Assembly: GCA_900660155.1 (NCBI GenBank)
Contig: CABFPE010000004.1
Location: 3,224,254-3,288,253, forward strand
Length of the DNA: 64,000 bases
From: Hofstenia miamia
Lineage: Eukaryota; Xenacoelomorpha; Acoela; Hofsteniidae
Direction of reading: 5' to 3'
Within the stretch, counting starts at the first letter, position 1. Every line of letters starts with the position of its first letter. Under the pieces are notes generated by a model. The model searched no databases. It was given only the letters and a program-made list of their open reading frames with translations, and was not told where the DNA came from. This document shows, in pieces, positions 11,261 to 23,400 of this stretch. A program made the position numbers and the translations under genes.

Positions 11261-13754
11261 GCCCAGTTGGTAGAGACACAGATTGGTAAGATGAGGTTAA
11301 GCAACTATGATCGTGGTTAGCAAACTGGATGACTTAGCTCACAGGGTAGGAAGCACTCTAAAGCCTTGGTTGGCAACTTCCTAGGACAAGGGCAGTCCAA
11401 AATGAAAGCTCATGGGGCAGGAAGGTCTCTTAAGCCTTGGTTGGCAACTTCCTAGGAGAATGTGAGTCCAAAATCAAACACAAAAAATAACACTGATGAA
11501 AAGTCATGATAGAGCAAAGGCCCTCAGTCCCCGGCAGGCCTTCAATGGTCAGAGGGTGCTAAGAATCTCCGGACAACAGGCGGACTCCACAATCGGGAGT
11601 GTGGACTCGAGAAGTGGCAGTACANAAGCAAAGGGAAGATGAAATGAAAGACATTGTGACAGAAGTGGCGAAGCAGCAGAACCAGTAGACGTAGAAACTG
11701 CAGCAGCAATAAAGAAAAAGTTGAAAGAAGAAATAGGTGAGAGAACAAGTTTGCCAGTTCCAAGAGGAGTTAAGAAAAGCAAGCTAGCAGTAGAGACAGC
11801 AAAGGTCAATAAAGTGTTGGAGAGGATAGATGCTAGGAGTGTCACAGAGGTAAATAGCTTAGTGTATGCAGGTGCATGTGAAGTGCTGAAGAATGTAGGC
11901 ATGGATAGGAAAAAGAATGGGAGAGAAGAATTGAGAATAAAGTGGCAAAGATTAGGCAGCAAATAGGGAAGATCACGGCAAGTAAGGCAGTGCAAGACAG
12001 GTGCAGAGTAGGTAAGGGGAAGACTATAGAAATTGCAAGAGAAGAGCTTAAGCAGAGATTAGTTGCAGAAGCTGAGAAACTGAGAAAATATAGGGGAAGG
12101 ACAAAGCAGGCAAGAGACAATATGAAGTTTGAGACCCGAAATGGAAGATTCTACAAAGAAGGCCACAGCTAGAGCAGGTTAGGACGCAGTAAGGTTCTGG
12201 GAAAATATATGGGGAAGTGCGGAACCAGAGATAGAGAGTGAGCAGATGCAGAAGGAATTCAGGCAAGAAGAAGTAATCACAACTGCAAGGTTGAAGGAGG
12301 CTCTAAAGAAGATGAAGAACTGGAAGGTACATGGGTATTGGCTGAAGAAATTCACTAGTGTTCATGAGAACTAGCAGTAGCATTTCAGGAGTGTGTGGTG
12401 AGTGGGTGCTCAGAGTGGGTGGTAGTGGGAAGGACATTTCTGATACAGAAGGACCCAAAGAAAGGTAGTGAGGCAAGCAACTTCAGGCCAATAACATGTC
12501 TGCCAACAACTTGGAAATTGCTAACCTCAGTGATTTCAAGTATGCTAGTATGTTATTTAGAACAGAACAAGTTGATATCAGAGGAACAAAAGGGATGCAG
12601 GACAAAGATGAGAGGGTGCAAAGATCAGTTGTTAATAGACCAGGCAGTGGTGGAGAATTGTAGAAGATGCATGCTAGTTCAAGGAAGATGTTGTAGAAGC
12701 AAGTGGAGACATTGGAGAAGGCAAGCAGAGATTCAGGGTTGGAGTTTGGATTAGGAAAGTGTGCAACAGTGACAATGACTAGAGGCAAGTGTGTGGATGG
12801 GATGGTTTGAGGGCGAGCAGTGGGGATAAGATTAAGGAAGTCAAGGAGGGTTACAAGTACTTAGGAGTAATAGAGAAGGACAGAACAGATCACGTGGAAA
12901 TGAAGATGAGGCTAACTAAAGAGTACAAGAGGAGAGTAAGGAAGGTACTACACAAGTCAGCATTGAATGAGCAGAATAGTATAAAAGCAATTAATACATG
13001 GGCTATACCAGTGTTGAGATATTTGGCAGGAATAGTTAGGTGGAATAAGAATGAACTGAGGGAGTTAGACAGAGAGACAAGGAAGGTAGTAGCAGCAGAG
13101 AGAGCTTTCAACCTAAATGGAGATGTAGATAGGTTGTACATGGCAAGGCATAAAGGAGGGAAAGGACTGCTAAGTGTGGAGGAGACTGTAGAAGCAGAAG
13201 CACTAGGGCTAAAGGAATATGTAGAAGAGCAACCTAAGGGGTCCCTACTAGAGGTCACTAAGGAGTTAAAGAAGATAAGAACTGAGAGTGAAGGAAAGAA
13301 GGTAAACCAGAGTAGGATGGAATCAGAGAGACAAACAAGGTATAGGCAGAAGAAAATGCATGGAGAAAGAATACTGGAGGAACACAGAAAAGTGTGACAG
13401 AGATGAAAGCAACAAGTGGTTAAAGAACTCAGGACTGAAAAGAGAAACAGAAATGTAGAAAGCAAGGAGAAAAGATAGACAAGTACAGAGAGTTAGCAGA
13501 GGAAATAGAAAGACTGTGGAAGTTAAAGAAGGTTGAAGTAGTCCCGGTAGTAGTAGGAGCACTAGGAGCAGTGAGAAAGAAGCATAAGAGATACTTGGAG
13601 GAGTTGGGAGTATCAAAGTGGGGAGGAGAGGTAGCACAGAAGGCAGCATTGTTAGGAACAGCTAGAGTCCTGAGGAAAGCTCTCAGACTCCATGGGAACT
13701 GGTGAGTTCCCCGAGCTGAGAGGGATACCAGCATGAGGCTGTGAGAAGAAATGA
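11259..13754 (+). mobile_element. R4/Dong-like retrotransposon, copy A, internally deleted
   Basis: Same family as the near-intact copy at 20400-23954, in the opposite orientation. Both ends are preserved: the 5' leader with its tRNA-like segment and paired stem-loops (11259-11500), and the 3' end GTGAGAAGAAATG followed by AATAATAAT. Inside it is shorter by about 1 kb. One loss removes RT motifs A to C: the text jumps from VVENCRR to the segment after YMDD at about 12660, at a GAAG word present at both edges in copy B. Another removes most of the CCHC knuckle and the endonuclease near 13460. A single N at 11625 hides a further gap of unknown size. Remaining coding is interrupted. In one 160-base stretch it differs from copy B at about one base in fifteen by eye. 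It cannot encode an active enzyme. Confidence 0.9.
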
Positions 13755-13768
13755 AATAATAATAATAT
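13755..13768. repeat. Short (AAT)n at 3' end of copy A and 3' tail of a LINE
   Basis: AATAATAATATT lies between the 3' end of copy A and the 3' end of the - strand LINE that follows, so it can be read as the tail of both. Confidence 0.6.
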
Positions 13769-15850
13769 TTATTTTTAAAATCATTATACAAATAAAGTGT
13801 TATTAAGATTTTAAAAATAGATTTTTTTGCTTCAATGACTAAGTTTGTTTGTTGGAGTTGATTGAGTTCTTTGGTTATATAAATAGTTGATTTTTCTTGA
13901 TTTCAAATGCATTTTTACATTTCTTTTAAAGTCTTTAGTTAATTTTTCTTCTTTAAATTGAGATGGTAATTCATTCCATAACTCAATACAAAACTTAGTA
14001 AACGAGTTATTCATCATATTTTTCATAAATTTTACTTTTCTATAAGAATGTGTTCTTAAATGTATTTTAGCTGGTATTTTGTCTCTTGCCTTCAATTTGA
14101 AAAATACTTCTAGAGATTTTAGTTTTTTTATAAATATTCTAATGAAAATAAGTAGCTATCTTTTGTATTTTAGCTTGATTTCTTCTTTCACAGATGGTAT
14201 TGATACTCCAATTGAAAATTCTTTCTAGTTTGATCTTCAATCTTTTATTGAGCGTTGTTAATAAACAGGTTGAATATAATTAATGAGGCAATATATATTA
14301 TTTTATTAGAGTAATTTTCCAATTAATAGCTATAAAACTTTGAAGTTTAGACAGCGTCATTTTCTGCATTATTTTGTTGACTTCGATTTCAAATGTTAAC
14401 TTATTGTCAAAGATTATTCCTAAGCAATAATTTTTGTGTCTCTTGTTGTATAATATTATTGTTTGTTTTTAACATTTATTTTTCAGTTTTGTTAGAATTA
14501 TTTAACACCATAAATCTAGTCTTGTCACCACTTAATTTCATTATATTTTTTTCAAACTATAATATTGCAGTTTGTAGTGTGTATAATAAATCAAAATTAT
14601 TGGTTAAATGCAGCAAGGTGTCATATTGGAAACATTTTATGTTTTCATTAAAATTGATGTCATTAACATAAAGATTGAATATTAATGGCCCTAGAACGGA
14701 GCCTTGAGGTATCTCTTTATTAATTATTAGTTTATTAGAGATTTCATTATTTACATTTACATTTTGTTGTCTATTAGTTAAATATGAGGTTAATAACTTA
14801 GTTACATATTTATTAAAGTTGTGTATGTTTTAATTTTTTAATTAGTATTTTATTGAATTAAATGCTTTAGATAGATCTAATGATAAGACGTAAATACTAT
14901 CTTTTATCTATGTGATTTCTCCAATCGTCTAAAATGAAAATTAATGCATTTTTCGTAGACATATTCTTTCCAAATCCAAATTGTAAAGATCGTATTGTTT
15001 GATGTTTTTCGAAATATTCATTAAATTGGTTACATAAAATTCTTTCAAATATTTTACTTATAATCGATAGAACTGAGATTGGCCTGTAATAATGCAATTA
15101 TTAACACAATTTTCTAATGTTTCTAATGTTTTCCTTTTTTCATTCTCATTACTTATCTCATGATACATGGTCCAGCAAATCTGTTAGGCTATCAAGATTC
15201 TATTAAATGTAGAGACTCAAAATTTAGCTTAATGAAAAATCCTTTGGATACCAAAAATGCCATGCCAATGTTTAAACATATCGTTGGTAGTACCTGGGCA
15301 TCAAAACAAAAGATAAGAAGTTCCGAATTAACATTATTTCCAAGAAAGCAGAGTTTGTGAAAAAGAGTGTTAAATTTTCCTGTACTATCAGATCGGCCTA
15401 CTCAATTAAAAATTGAATGTAGTGTAGTAGCTTCATCTATATTACCTTTTTCGTATATAGGTATTATTTCTGCAATTTTCAATTCCTCTAGAAAAATACC
15501 TTCATTGGTTTAATGTGCCGCATAGTGGTCGCCTTATGATTTTTATTGCTTCTTTTATAAACCATGCTTGCGTTTAGATGTCTTGATGTTTCCTAAAATT
15601 GATGTACTGTTGCAAAAGTAAAATAATTTTTTTGTTTCTTAAATTCTTATGAATTATCATTTGTTCTTGATTGTGAATATTTCTTTTTTCAAAATCAATA
15701 AATTTTCCTAATTTTACAAATGATTCATTTAGAATGGTTGCTATTATTTTTCTGATTTTAATAATGTGATCATTTTCATTTCTCATAGTTACAACTTGCA
15801 ACAATTTTTTGGTTTGGAAAAAACTAGAAATGAATTTCCATTTTTGTGAA
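13769..15850 (-). mobile_element. CR1/L2/Jockey-like LINE remnant
   Basis: Read on the - strand, RT traces occur in order. Near 15500 LEELKIAEIIPIYEKGN resembles LKxAxIxPIYKKGD. At 15097-14897 YYRPISVLSIISKIFERIL is followed by LQFGFGKNMSTKNALI (RT domains 1-2). Near 14720 IPQGSVLGPLIFNLYVNDIN is RT motif B. CFQYDTLL stands where a YADDT box should be and has lost it. At 14095-13832 the typical C-terminal end appears: SFTKFCIELWNELPSQFK. The 3' end runs into ATT repeats. A segment of about 300 bases (15100-15410) between two RT pieces does not fit and may be a nested insert. Many frame breaks; dead. The 5' limit is approximate. Confidence 0.75.
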
Positions 15851-17751
15851 TTATTTTTGTTTTCAAAAGACTTTCAAAAAAATATTTAAGTCTTGTTTGC
15901 ATTAATTAGCTACTTGGTTTCTTATGTTCTTCTATTCAATAAAGTTTGCTATATTCTTATCCTTACATTATTTTACATAAAGCAGTATGTTTAATTTTGA
16001 TTAAAAGCTTAGTTTCATTTGTCATCAATAGTGTCCATTTCGGTAATTTCTTATCAGCATTGTTTATTGTAAAGATAATTTAAATGATCAGTAATAGTTT
16101 AGTTTTTTATTAACATTTTCTAAGTTGCAAAAAATTCCGAATTTAGTAGTAAAAGGTCATTGAATAATACGTCTATTGAATTTACATATTGTATTGTATT
16201 GGTTTTATGATTGGTTCAACTTCTTCTTGTATATTGCACATGTTGATAAATGATCTGATGTTAAACAATCAGTAACGAAACATTCAAAATTTGCTTTTTT
16301 ATTTATTGTTAGAATATTTAATTATATTCGGCTCCGTTTCGGATCGAAAACTAAATTTTTTTTAAAATTTCGAATCGGATCGGATGCGGATCATGAAGTT
16401 TCGGAATCGAATCGGATCGAATCCTAAAATCCCTTGATTTTACTTAGACCTTAGATAAAGTTCTCCCCATAAACTTTTAGAATAATTTAAATTCAAATGT
16501 TATTTGTTACTACTATTGGGTTGGGGTTATGGTTAGGGTTCTGCTTGCAATTTTTATTAATGGTTTGCCCGACTGTTGCGTTGTCACTACTACCACGATA
16601 TTTTGTGATTACCAAAATATTTGTAAATCGGTTTGTAGCAGTGATTGACAATTCCAACCCACACGCGACGTTAGGTTTGAGATCGGATTTGTTTTTACAT
16701 TTTCAGGTTGTATCCCTATGCATAGAGCAATAAGAACATATCACTTGATAATGGTTTGAAAACAATATGGAGATTAATTACTGCATAGCGCAATTAGTTT
16801 CATTGTGTTCATTACAGGTACCCTTCAACCCCCGAATCATGTAGCATCCTCAATCGAGAGGGTACTTAGTAGCGCAAACCAAGGTCTCATGAAGACGTTG
16901 TTGATGAAATTATATTCTTGCATTGATTTGAAAACATTTTATCGTTTATATGTAAGTTAAAGCCAAATACTTCAATTTTTAAATGTTTGCCTTAGGGTTT
17001 TCGGGTTGGGCGCCGGATAATACAATGCACTTCAATGTGACCAAGACTGAGCTTGATAACTTTGGTAGAAAGGTTACTAACTTAGAATTTGCTGGTTGTA
17101 TATTTCCTCCTACCAATACTTATTTGTGTGGCAGAGATTGTGTAATGAATTTATAGAAAAATACAATGAAAGTTTTCGAATAGTTGAGCTTTTGCTTATT
17201 TCTAAATTTACCATTTATTTTTGAAACTATTTTCTACATTATGCAATTTTTCTTTATCTTTCAGAAATCGTTTTTTCATAGTTAAATTAGCGTTTCGTAA
17301 TTAGAAAATCCGGTTGGTACTTTTTAACGACACAAGGAACCTTCAAACCAAAAAACCTTGAGATCGACATAGCAAATCTTGTTGACAAAGTTTGCTAAAA
17401 AATAAGCATGAATGAGATATACGTATCAATTATATTAAAAGGGACATCAAAATTTAGTATGTTGCTTAAAAAAGCAGTTGTTTATTGAGTTGTAATCTAG
17501 GCTAAATGATAAAATATACTTGATTTCATAAAAAATACTCAGATGAATATTTTAATGTACATATGAGAAAATTTTGACTGACCATCTAATGCTATTGATC
17601 TTCATTCAAATTTTTAAAGAATGATTTGTAGTGAACATCTATTTATAATACTAAATAAGATTTTTAATATGACCACTAAATATACTCACACAACTTAATC
17701 CTTAGTTAAACTTCCTTAATATTTCCTAATTTTGTTTAAAAAAAGTGAATG
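15851..17751. other. Unassigned stretch with GGATCGGAT patch
   Basis: No gene recognised. 16330-16430 holds repeated TCGGATCG words (for example CGAATCGGATCGGATG), unlike the surrounding AT-rich DNA and similar to patches at 9690 and 49990. Confidence 0.4.
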
Positions 17752-18477
17752 TTAAACATTAAAGTTATTCATAGCATTCGACACATCTTCTGAGAAATCA
17801 ATTTCATTCATGCTCATGGCATTCACATGAGATTTGAATGGCATCAGTTTTACTGATTGGCACTCATTGCATGCACAACTTGTAATAATGCTATATTCAT
17901 GTTTCACTAGTGTTCTTGATCCCTCGCATTCAAACAAGGCGGTAAATCTTTCCCTTGTTTTACCTTTGCAGCAATAACATTTACTTCGTTCTAAATCGTT
18001 GCTAAGAGAATACGATGATGAGCTAGCGCAAACACCGATACACTTCGACTTAACAAACGGAGTAATTATTTTGCATTTTTGACCATTGTACGTAGAGCTA
18101 AGCGGAGAAAGAAGTTCATAAATAGGTTTGCATCCTTGTTTAGGAATTGAAGAACAACTTGGACAGCAGCTTCCTTTTTTATAATGTGTAAACATTCCAT
18201 GCCCGCATGGCTTAACAAGGCAATGTATGTCTCTACAATTTTTTCCCAAATAGGGATTTTCTGGAAGAGATGGATTTGGATTAACAGTAAATTGAAGACA
18301 CATGCCACATGTTTTTTTACAAAGTTCTCTAACATTGGGTATTGTTTCACAATAATTCTGACGTTTCCACTTAATACAAATTATTGAGCTTTCTCTATCA
18401 TCACATATTTCAGTATTCTGTTGATTTCCAAAACAACATGAAGCAGATATAATCAAGAAGACAGCGATTGAATTCAT
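17752..18477 (-). CDS. Secreted ShKT / VWC-like / cystine-knot protein, 241 aa
   Basis: Complete single-exon frame with ATG at 18475-18477 and TAA at 17752-17754. Residues 1-17 are a hydrophobic signal peptide. Residues 25-60 have the six-cysteine ShKT pattern (C25, C34, C43, C53, C57, C60, with the CKKTCGMC ending). Residues 81-108 form a VWC-like block with CRDIHC, CGHG and CCPSC. Residues 116-206 look like a C-terminal cystine knot: C116, C135, the CIGVC ring motif (C-x-G-x-C, 146-150), CYCC at 167-170, C184 and CACNEC at 201-206. The last 35 residues are acidic and cysteine-free. Cystine-knot proteins of this kind are secreted ligands, antagonists or matrix linkers. I do not recognise the exact family, so no symbol or ligand is assigned. 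Its clean frame in a decayed neighbourhood argues for a live host gene. Confidence 0.8.
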   Translation of the reverse strand: MNSIAVFLIISASCCFGNQQNTEICDDRESSIICIKWKRQNYCETIPNVRELCKKTCGMCLQFTVNPNPSLPENPYLGKNCRDIHCLVKPCGHGMFTHYKKGSCCPSCSSIPKQGCKPIYELLSPLSSTYNGQKCKIITPFVKSKCIGVCASSSSYSLSNDLERSKCYCCKGKTRERFTALFECEGSRTLVKHEYSIITSCACNECQSVKLMPFKSHVNAMSMNEIDFSEDVSNAMNNFNV

Positions 18478-19819
18478 CTTCTAATGTTGCCAACAGTTCT
18501 GAAAATGCTGAAATTAAGCTATTTATTAACTCATGTTTAAATATTTGTAAATAGCTAAGGTCTCATAGGCAAACAAATATTGTAAATTGAAACATAAATA
18601 ATTACTGTACATGGTCTATAATAGTGCTATACTACACTTCCAATTATTTTCTACAATAAAATTTCCTATATTTGTCGGGTTCAAAAGAACTAAAATTGAT
18701 GAAATATAGATTTGAAATTTGATAAATTTAATGGCTTAAATATGTAAACCAATCAGTATTTAAATATGTGTACACCCAATAATTAAAACGAGTGGAACCA
18801 TTATGTGGAAATGTCCATTATTTTTGTTACAATATAAGTTATTTTTGAAATAGCGTAAATTCTAAGTATTATAGCCATAGAATTTTTACATGGTCATTTT
18901 TTTATTTATAATCGGTTGACGGAAACATCAGTGGAGACCTTTAATGTGAACTTAAGGGCAATTAGTTTGAAGATGGTGCAAGAATGAGTCTCTTTACCTC
19001 AACTTCCAATCAAAAATTGATCTTGCTAAAAAACCAAAATGACTGCAAATATTCTTTCTGACAAGACGACAATATGTGAAGCAACTTTTCAAAATGTCTT
19101 TTTAGGTAGTTAGGGGTTTTCACAGCTTGAAAGCCGCGCTACAGTTGTTCAGATTCAGATCACTACCATCAAATAGATTTGAATTGAAGTAAAGCGCGTG
19201 TGTGACTATTGTACAGCTTTCATGATGTGCTATAAACATTTATTTAGGTCGAAACATTACGATTCCTTAAGTAAATAATACGTTGTATTCATTTATATCT
19301 AAAAATTTGCATACTTCTATAATCAGCAAAGCATATTTGTAAAACGAGTCGAGTCGGGATGCGTTATAAATACATGTAAAACAAACTTTACATTACAGAA
19401 TAAATATATTAAGTCTACGTAACGTACTCAAACCTAAATATCTTGAAGTACCTCTTGATGATAATCTTCATCTTTCTGAAGAAGGTCCTTATTCAAGTTA
19501 AGAAATTGGCATTTGAAGTTAGAAGCATTATCGAAACTTCTCAATCATTGTTTGCAACATAATTTTGCTGCTGTCACTGCTGCTGCTCCATGTTTAATGA
19601 AATAAGCAAAAATCAATGTACCTGACGAACATGTGCGCCTAAATGTCTCTGAAAATATTGCTTTCAGTGAAAATATAAAAGTGAGAATTTCAACAAAAAT
19701 GACCTTAACCTGACCTCGATTTTAAGATAATATCTTGCATTTATATAACCTTTTGAAGTGAGTGAAAACTGGTAGTCAATTTATAACTATTTAAAACAAC
19801 ATTAGGAAATACTATTATG
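18478..19819. other. Upstream flank of the cystine-knot gene
   Basis: AT-rich; presumably holds the promoter of the - strand gene ending at 18477, but no element can be pointed to. Nothing else recognised. Confidence 0.35.
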
Positions 19820-20190
19820 ATAACCGCACATTCATTAATACATACAAAAACTAAAATCACTAAAAATATTTTTCAAATTAGACCCAAGAAAATTTAAATT
19901 TAGAAAAAGAATCATGAAGAACTGTTTTATCAACTACTATATGGATCTATGGAACAAACTACTATCTGAAATTAAAGAAAGAATCTCATTTTAAAGAATT
20001 TAAGAAAAAAATTAAATTAGAATTATCATCAAAGGAAAAATCTTATTTGAATATTCAAAGAATAAAGTCTGTTACTAAGTAATATCAATTTGAAACTAAG
20101 TGGAATTATAGAAAAACAAATTACTTTAAACCTTAATAAGTATTTTTTATACTTTTTTGTAATATACCAAGGCTTAAAATAAATCATTAT
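19820..20190 (+). mobile_element. LINE 3'-end fragment
   Basis: A frame near 19915-20080 reads NCFINYYMDLWNKLLSEIK, then SHFKEFKKKIKLEL: the common C-terminal end of CR1/L2/Jockey-like LINEs (xFINRxxxLWNxLPxxIK...FKxxLKxxL). After the stop the sequence ends AATAAATCATTATTATTG, the same kind of ATT tail as the LINE at 13769. One small frame break. It is a 5'-truncated dead copy. Confidence 0.6.
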
Positions 20191-20376
20191 TATTGAAATA
20201 TCTGAATTCTTTTATAGTATTGAATCCATTCAGTATTTGATGTATAAATAAAAGAATATTGAAAAATTAATCTTAGGGAATCTATTTAATATACAACTTT
20301 AATTCCTAAATATCATATAGGTTGATAGATTAATGAATGTATAAGATAAGTTTATTTACTTTTGAAATTTTAGCAT

Positions 20377-20399
20377 AATTATTATTATTATTATTATTA
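20377..20399. repeat. (ATT)n at 3' end of copy B
   Basis: About seven ATT units directly next to the element's 3' terminal sequence (CTGTGAGATG on the - strand). Matches the (ATT)n on the other side at 23955-23986. Confidence 0.9.
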
Positions 20400-20442
20400 C
20401 ATCTCACAGCTTCATGCTGGTATCCCTCTCAGCTCGGGGAAC

Positions 20443-23400
20443 TCACCAGTTCCCAGGGAGTCTGAGAGCTTTCCTCAGGACTCTAGCTGTTCCTAACAAT
20501 GCTGCCTTCTGTGCTACTGCTCCTCCCCACTTTGGTACTCCCAACTCCTCCAAGTATCTCTTATGCTTCTTACTCACTGCTCCTAGTGCTCCTACAACTA
20601 CCGGGACTACTTCAACCTTCTTTAACTTCCACAGCCTTTCTATTTCCTCTGCTAACTCTCTGTACTTGTCTATCTTCTCTTTCTCTTTGCTTTCTACATT
20701 TCTGTCCTTTGGTACTGCTATGTCTATCACTGTTCCTAATCTTTTCTCTTTGTCTACCACTACTATGTCTGGCCTCCGTGCTTCTATCACTTTGCTCGTC
20801 TGTATGTTGAAGTCCCACAGTATCTTAACCTTCTCATTTTCTATGACGCCCTGTGGCTTGTGCTCATACCACTTGTCTCCTGCTTCTAACCCATGCTGCC
20901 TGCTCAAACTCCAGTGTACCATTCTTCCCACCTTGTCATGCCTGAACTTATACTCATTCTGTGCCAACTTCTCACACCCTGCTATCAGATGATCTACTGT
21001 CTCCGCCTCTTTCTTACATAGCCTACACTTATCACTTACTTCTACTCTTCTGTCTATATGCTTCTTCACCCAGTTTGTTCTTATTGCTTGCTCCTGTGCT
21101 GCCATTATTAGTGCTTCTGTTTCTCTCTTCAGTCCTGCCTTCTTTAACCACTTGTTGCTCTCTTCTCTGTCACACTTTTCTGTGTTCCTCCAGTATTCTC
21201 CATGCATTGCCTTCTGCCTATATCTTGTTTGTCTCTCTGATTCCATCCTACTCTGCTATATCTTCTTTCCTTTACTCTCAGTTCTTATCTTCTTTAACTC
21301 CTTAGTGACCTCTAGTAGGGACCCCTTAGGTTGCTCTTCTACATATTCCTTTAGCCCTAGTGCTTCTGCTTCTACAGTTTCCTCCACACTTAGCAGTCCT
21401 TTCCCTCCCTTATGCCTTGCCATGTACAGCCTATCTACATCTCCATTTAGGTTGAAAGCTCTCTCTGCTGCTAGTATCTTCCTTGTCTCCCTGTCTAGCT
21501 CCCTAAGTTCATTCTTGTTCCATCTAACTATTCCTGCCGAATATCTCAACACTGGTATCGCCCACGTATTAATTGCCTTTATGCTGTTCTGCCCATTCAA
21601 TGCTGACTTCTGTAGTACCTTCCTTACTCTCCTCTTGTACTCTTTCCTTAGCCTCATCTTCATTTCCACGTGATCTGTTCTGTCCTTCTCTATTACTCCT
21701 AAGTACTTGTACCCCTCCTTGACTTCCTCAATCTTATCCCCACTGCTTGTCCTCAAGCCCTCCCCATCCACACACTTGCCTCTGGTCATTGTCACTGCTG
21801 CACACTTTCCTAATCCAAACTCCAACCCTGAATCTCTGCTTGCCTTCTCCAATGTCTCCACTTGCTTCTGCAACATCTTCCTTGAACTAGCATACATCTT
21901 CAGGTCGTCCATGTACCACAGGTGACTCACTGCTCTACCATTCTTCTCCATCTTATACCCTATGCCTGTCTCCTTTAACTTTTCTGTGATAGGGATTAAG
22001 CTAACTACAAACAGTAGTGGTGCTAAGCTGTCTCCCTGGAATATGCCCCGCCTAAACCTCAACCTATGCCCATCTATCTCAGTCTGCCACTTTCCCATCT
22101 CCCTCTCTAGAAACTCAACCCATTTCCGTGAAACTCCATTAGCCTCTAACGTCTTCAATACCCACTTATGTGAAATGCTGTCATATGCCTTCCTGTAGTC
22201 TATCCATGCCATTGCCAAGTTTGTCTTCCTTCTTCTACAATTCTCCACCACTGCCTGGTCTATCAACAACTGATCTTTGCATCCTCTTGTCTTTGTCCTA
22301 CATCCCTTCTGCTCCTCTGGTATCAACCTATTCTGCTCTAAGTAACATGCCAGCCTACTTGAAATCACTGAAGTTAGCAATTTCCACATTGTTGGCAGAC
22401 ATGTTATTGGTCTGAAGTTGCTTGCCTCACTACCTTTCTTTGGGTCCTTCTGTATCAGAAATGTCCTCCCCACTACCATCCACTCTGGACACCCACTCAC
22501 CACACACTCCTCCAATGCTGCTGCTAGTCTCTCATTATTATTATTATTATTATTCAGCCAATACCCATGTACCTCATCTCTGCCTGGCGCCTTCCAGTTC
22601 TTCATCTTCTTTAGAGCCTCCTTCAGCCTTACAGTTGTGATTACTTCTTCTTGCCTGACTTCTTTCTGCATCTGTACACTCTCTATCTCTGGTCCTGCAC
22701 TTCCCCATATATTCTCCCAGAACCTTACTGCGTCTTCACCTGCTTTAGCTGTAGCCTTTCCTCCTGCATCTAGTTCTTTGTAGAATCTTCCTTCTTGGGT
22801 CTCAAACTTCATATTGTCTCTTGCCTGCTTTGCCCTTGCCCTATACTTTCTCAGTTTCTCAGCTTCTGCAACTAATCTCTGCTTAAGCTCTTCTCTTGCA
22901 GTTTCTATAGTCTTCCCCTTACCTACCCTGCACCTGTCCTGCACTGCCTTACTTGTCCTGATCTTCCCTATTTGCTGCCTAATTTTTGCCACTTTATTCT
23001 CAATTCTTCTTTCCCATGCTGGCTTTCTGTCTCCCTTATCTTCTTGTCGCCTTTTCTTCTTCATTTCCATGCCTACATTCTTCAGCACCTCACATGCCCC
23101 TGCATACACTAAGCTATTTACTTCTGTAACACTCCTAGCATCTATCCTCTCCAACACTTTATTGACTTTTGCCGTCTCTACTGCTAGCTTACTTCTCTTA
23201 ACTCCTCTTGGAACTGGCAACCTAGTTCTCTCACCTATTTCTTCCTTCATCTTTTCCTTGATTGCTGCTTCAGTTTCTGCATCTACTGGTTCTGCTGCTT
23301 CTGCCACTTCTGTCTCAACATCTATCACTTCATCTTCCCTTTGCTTAGCCTGTTCAACTCTCTTTTTCCCCCTACTCTCATCCAACTGTAACTTTCTCAC

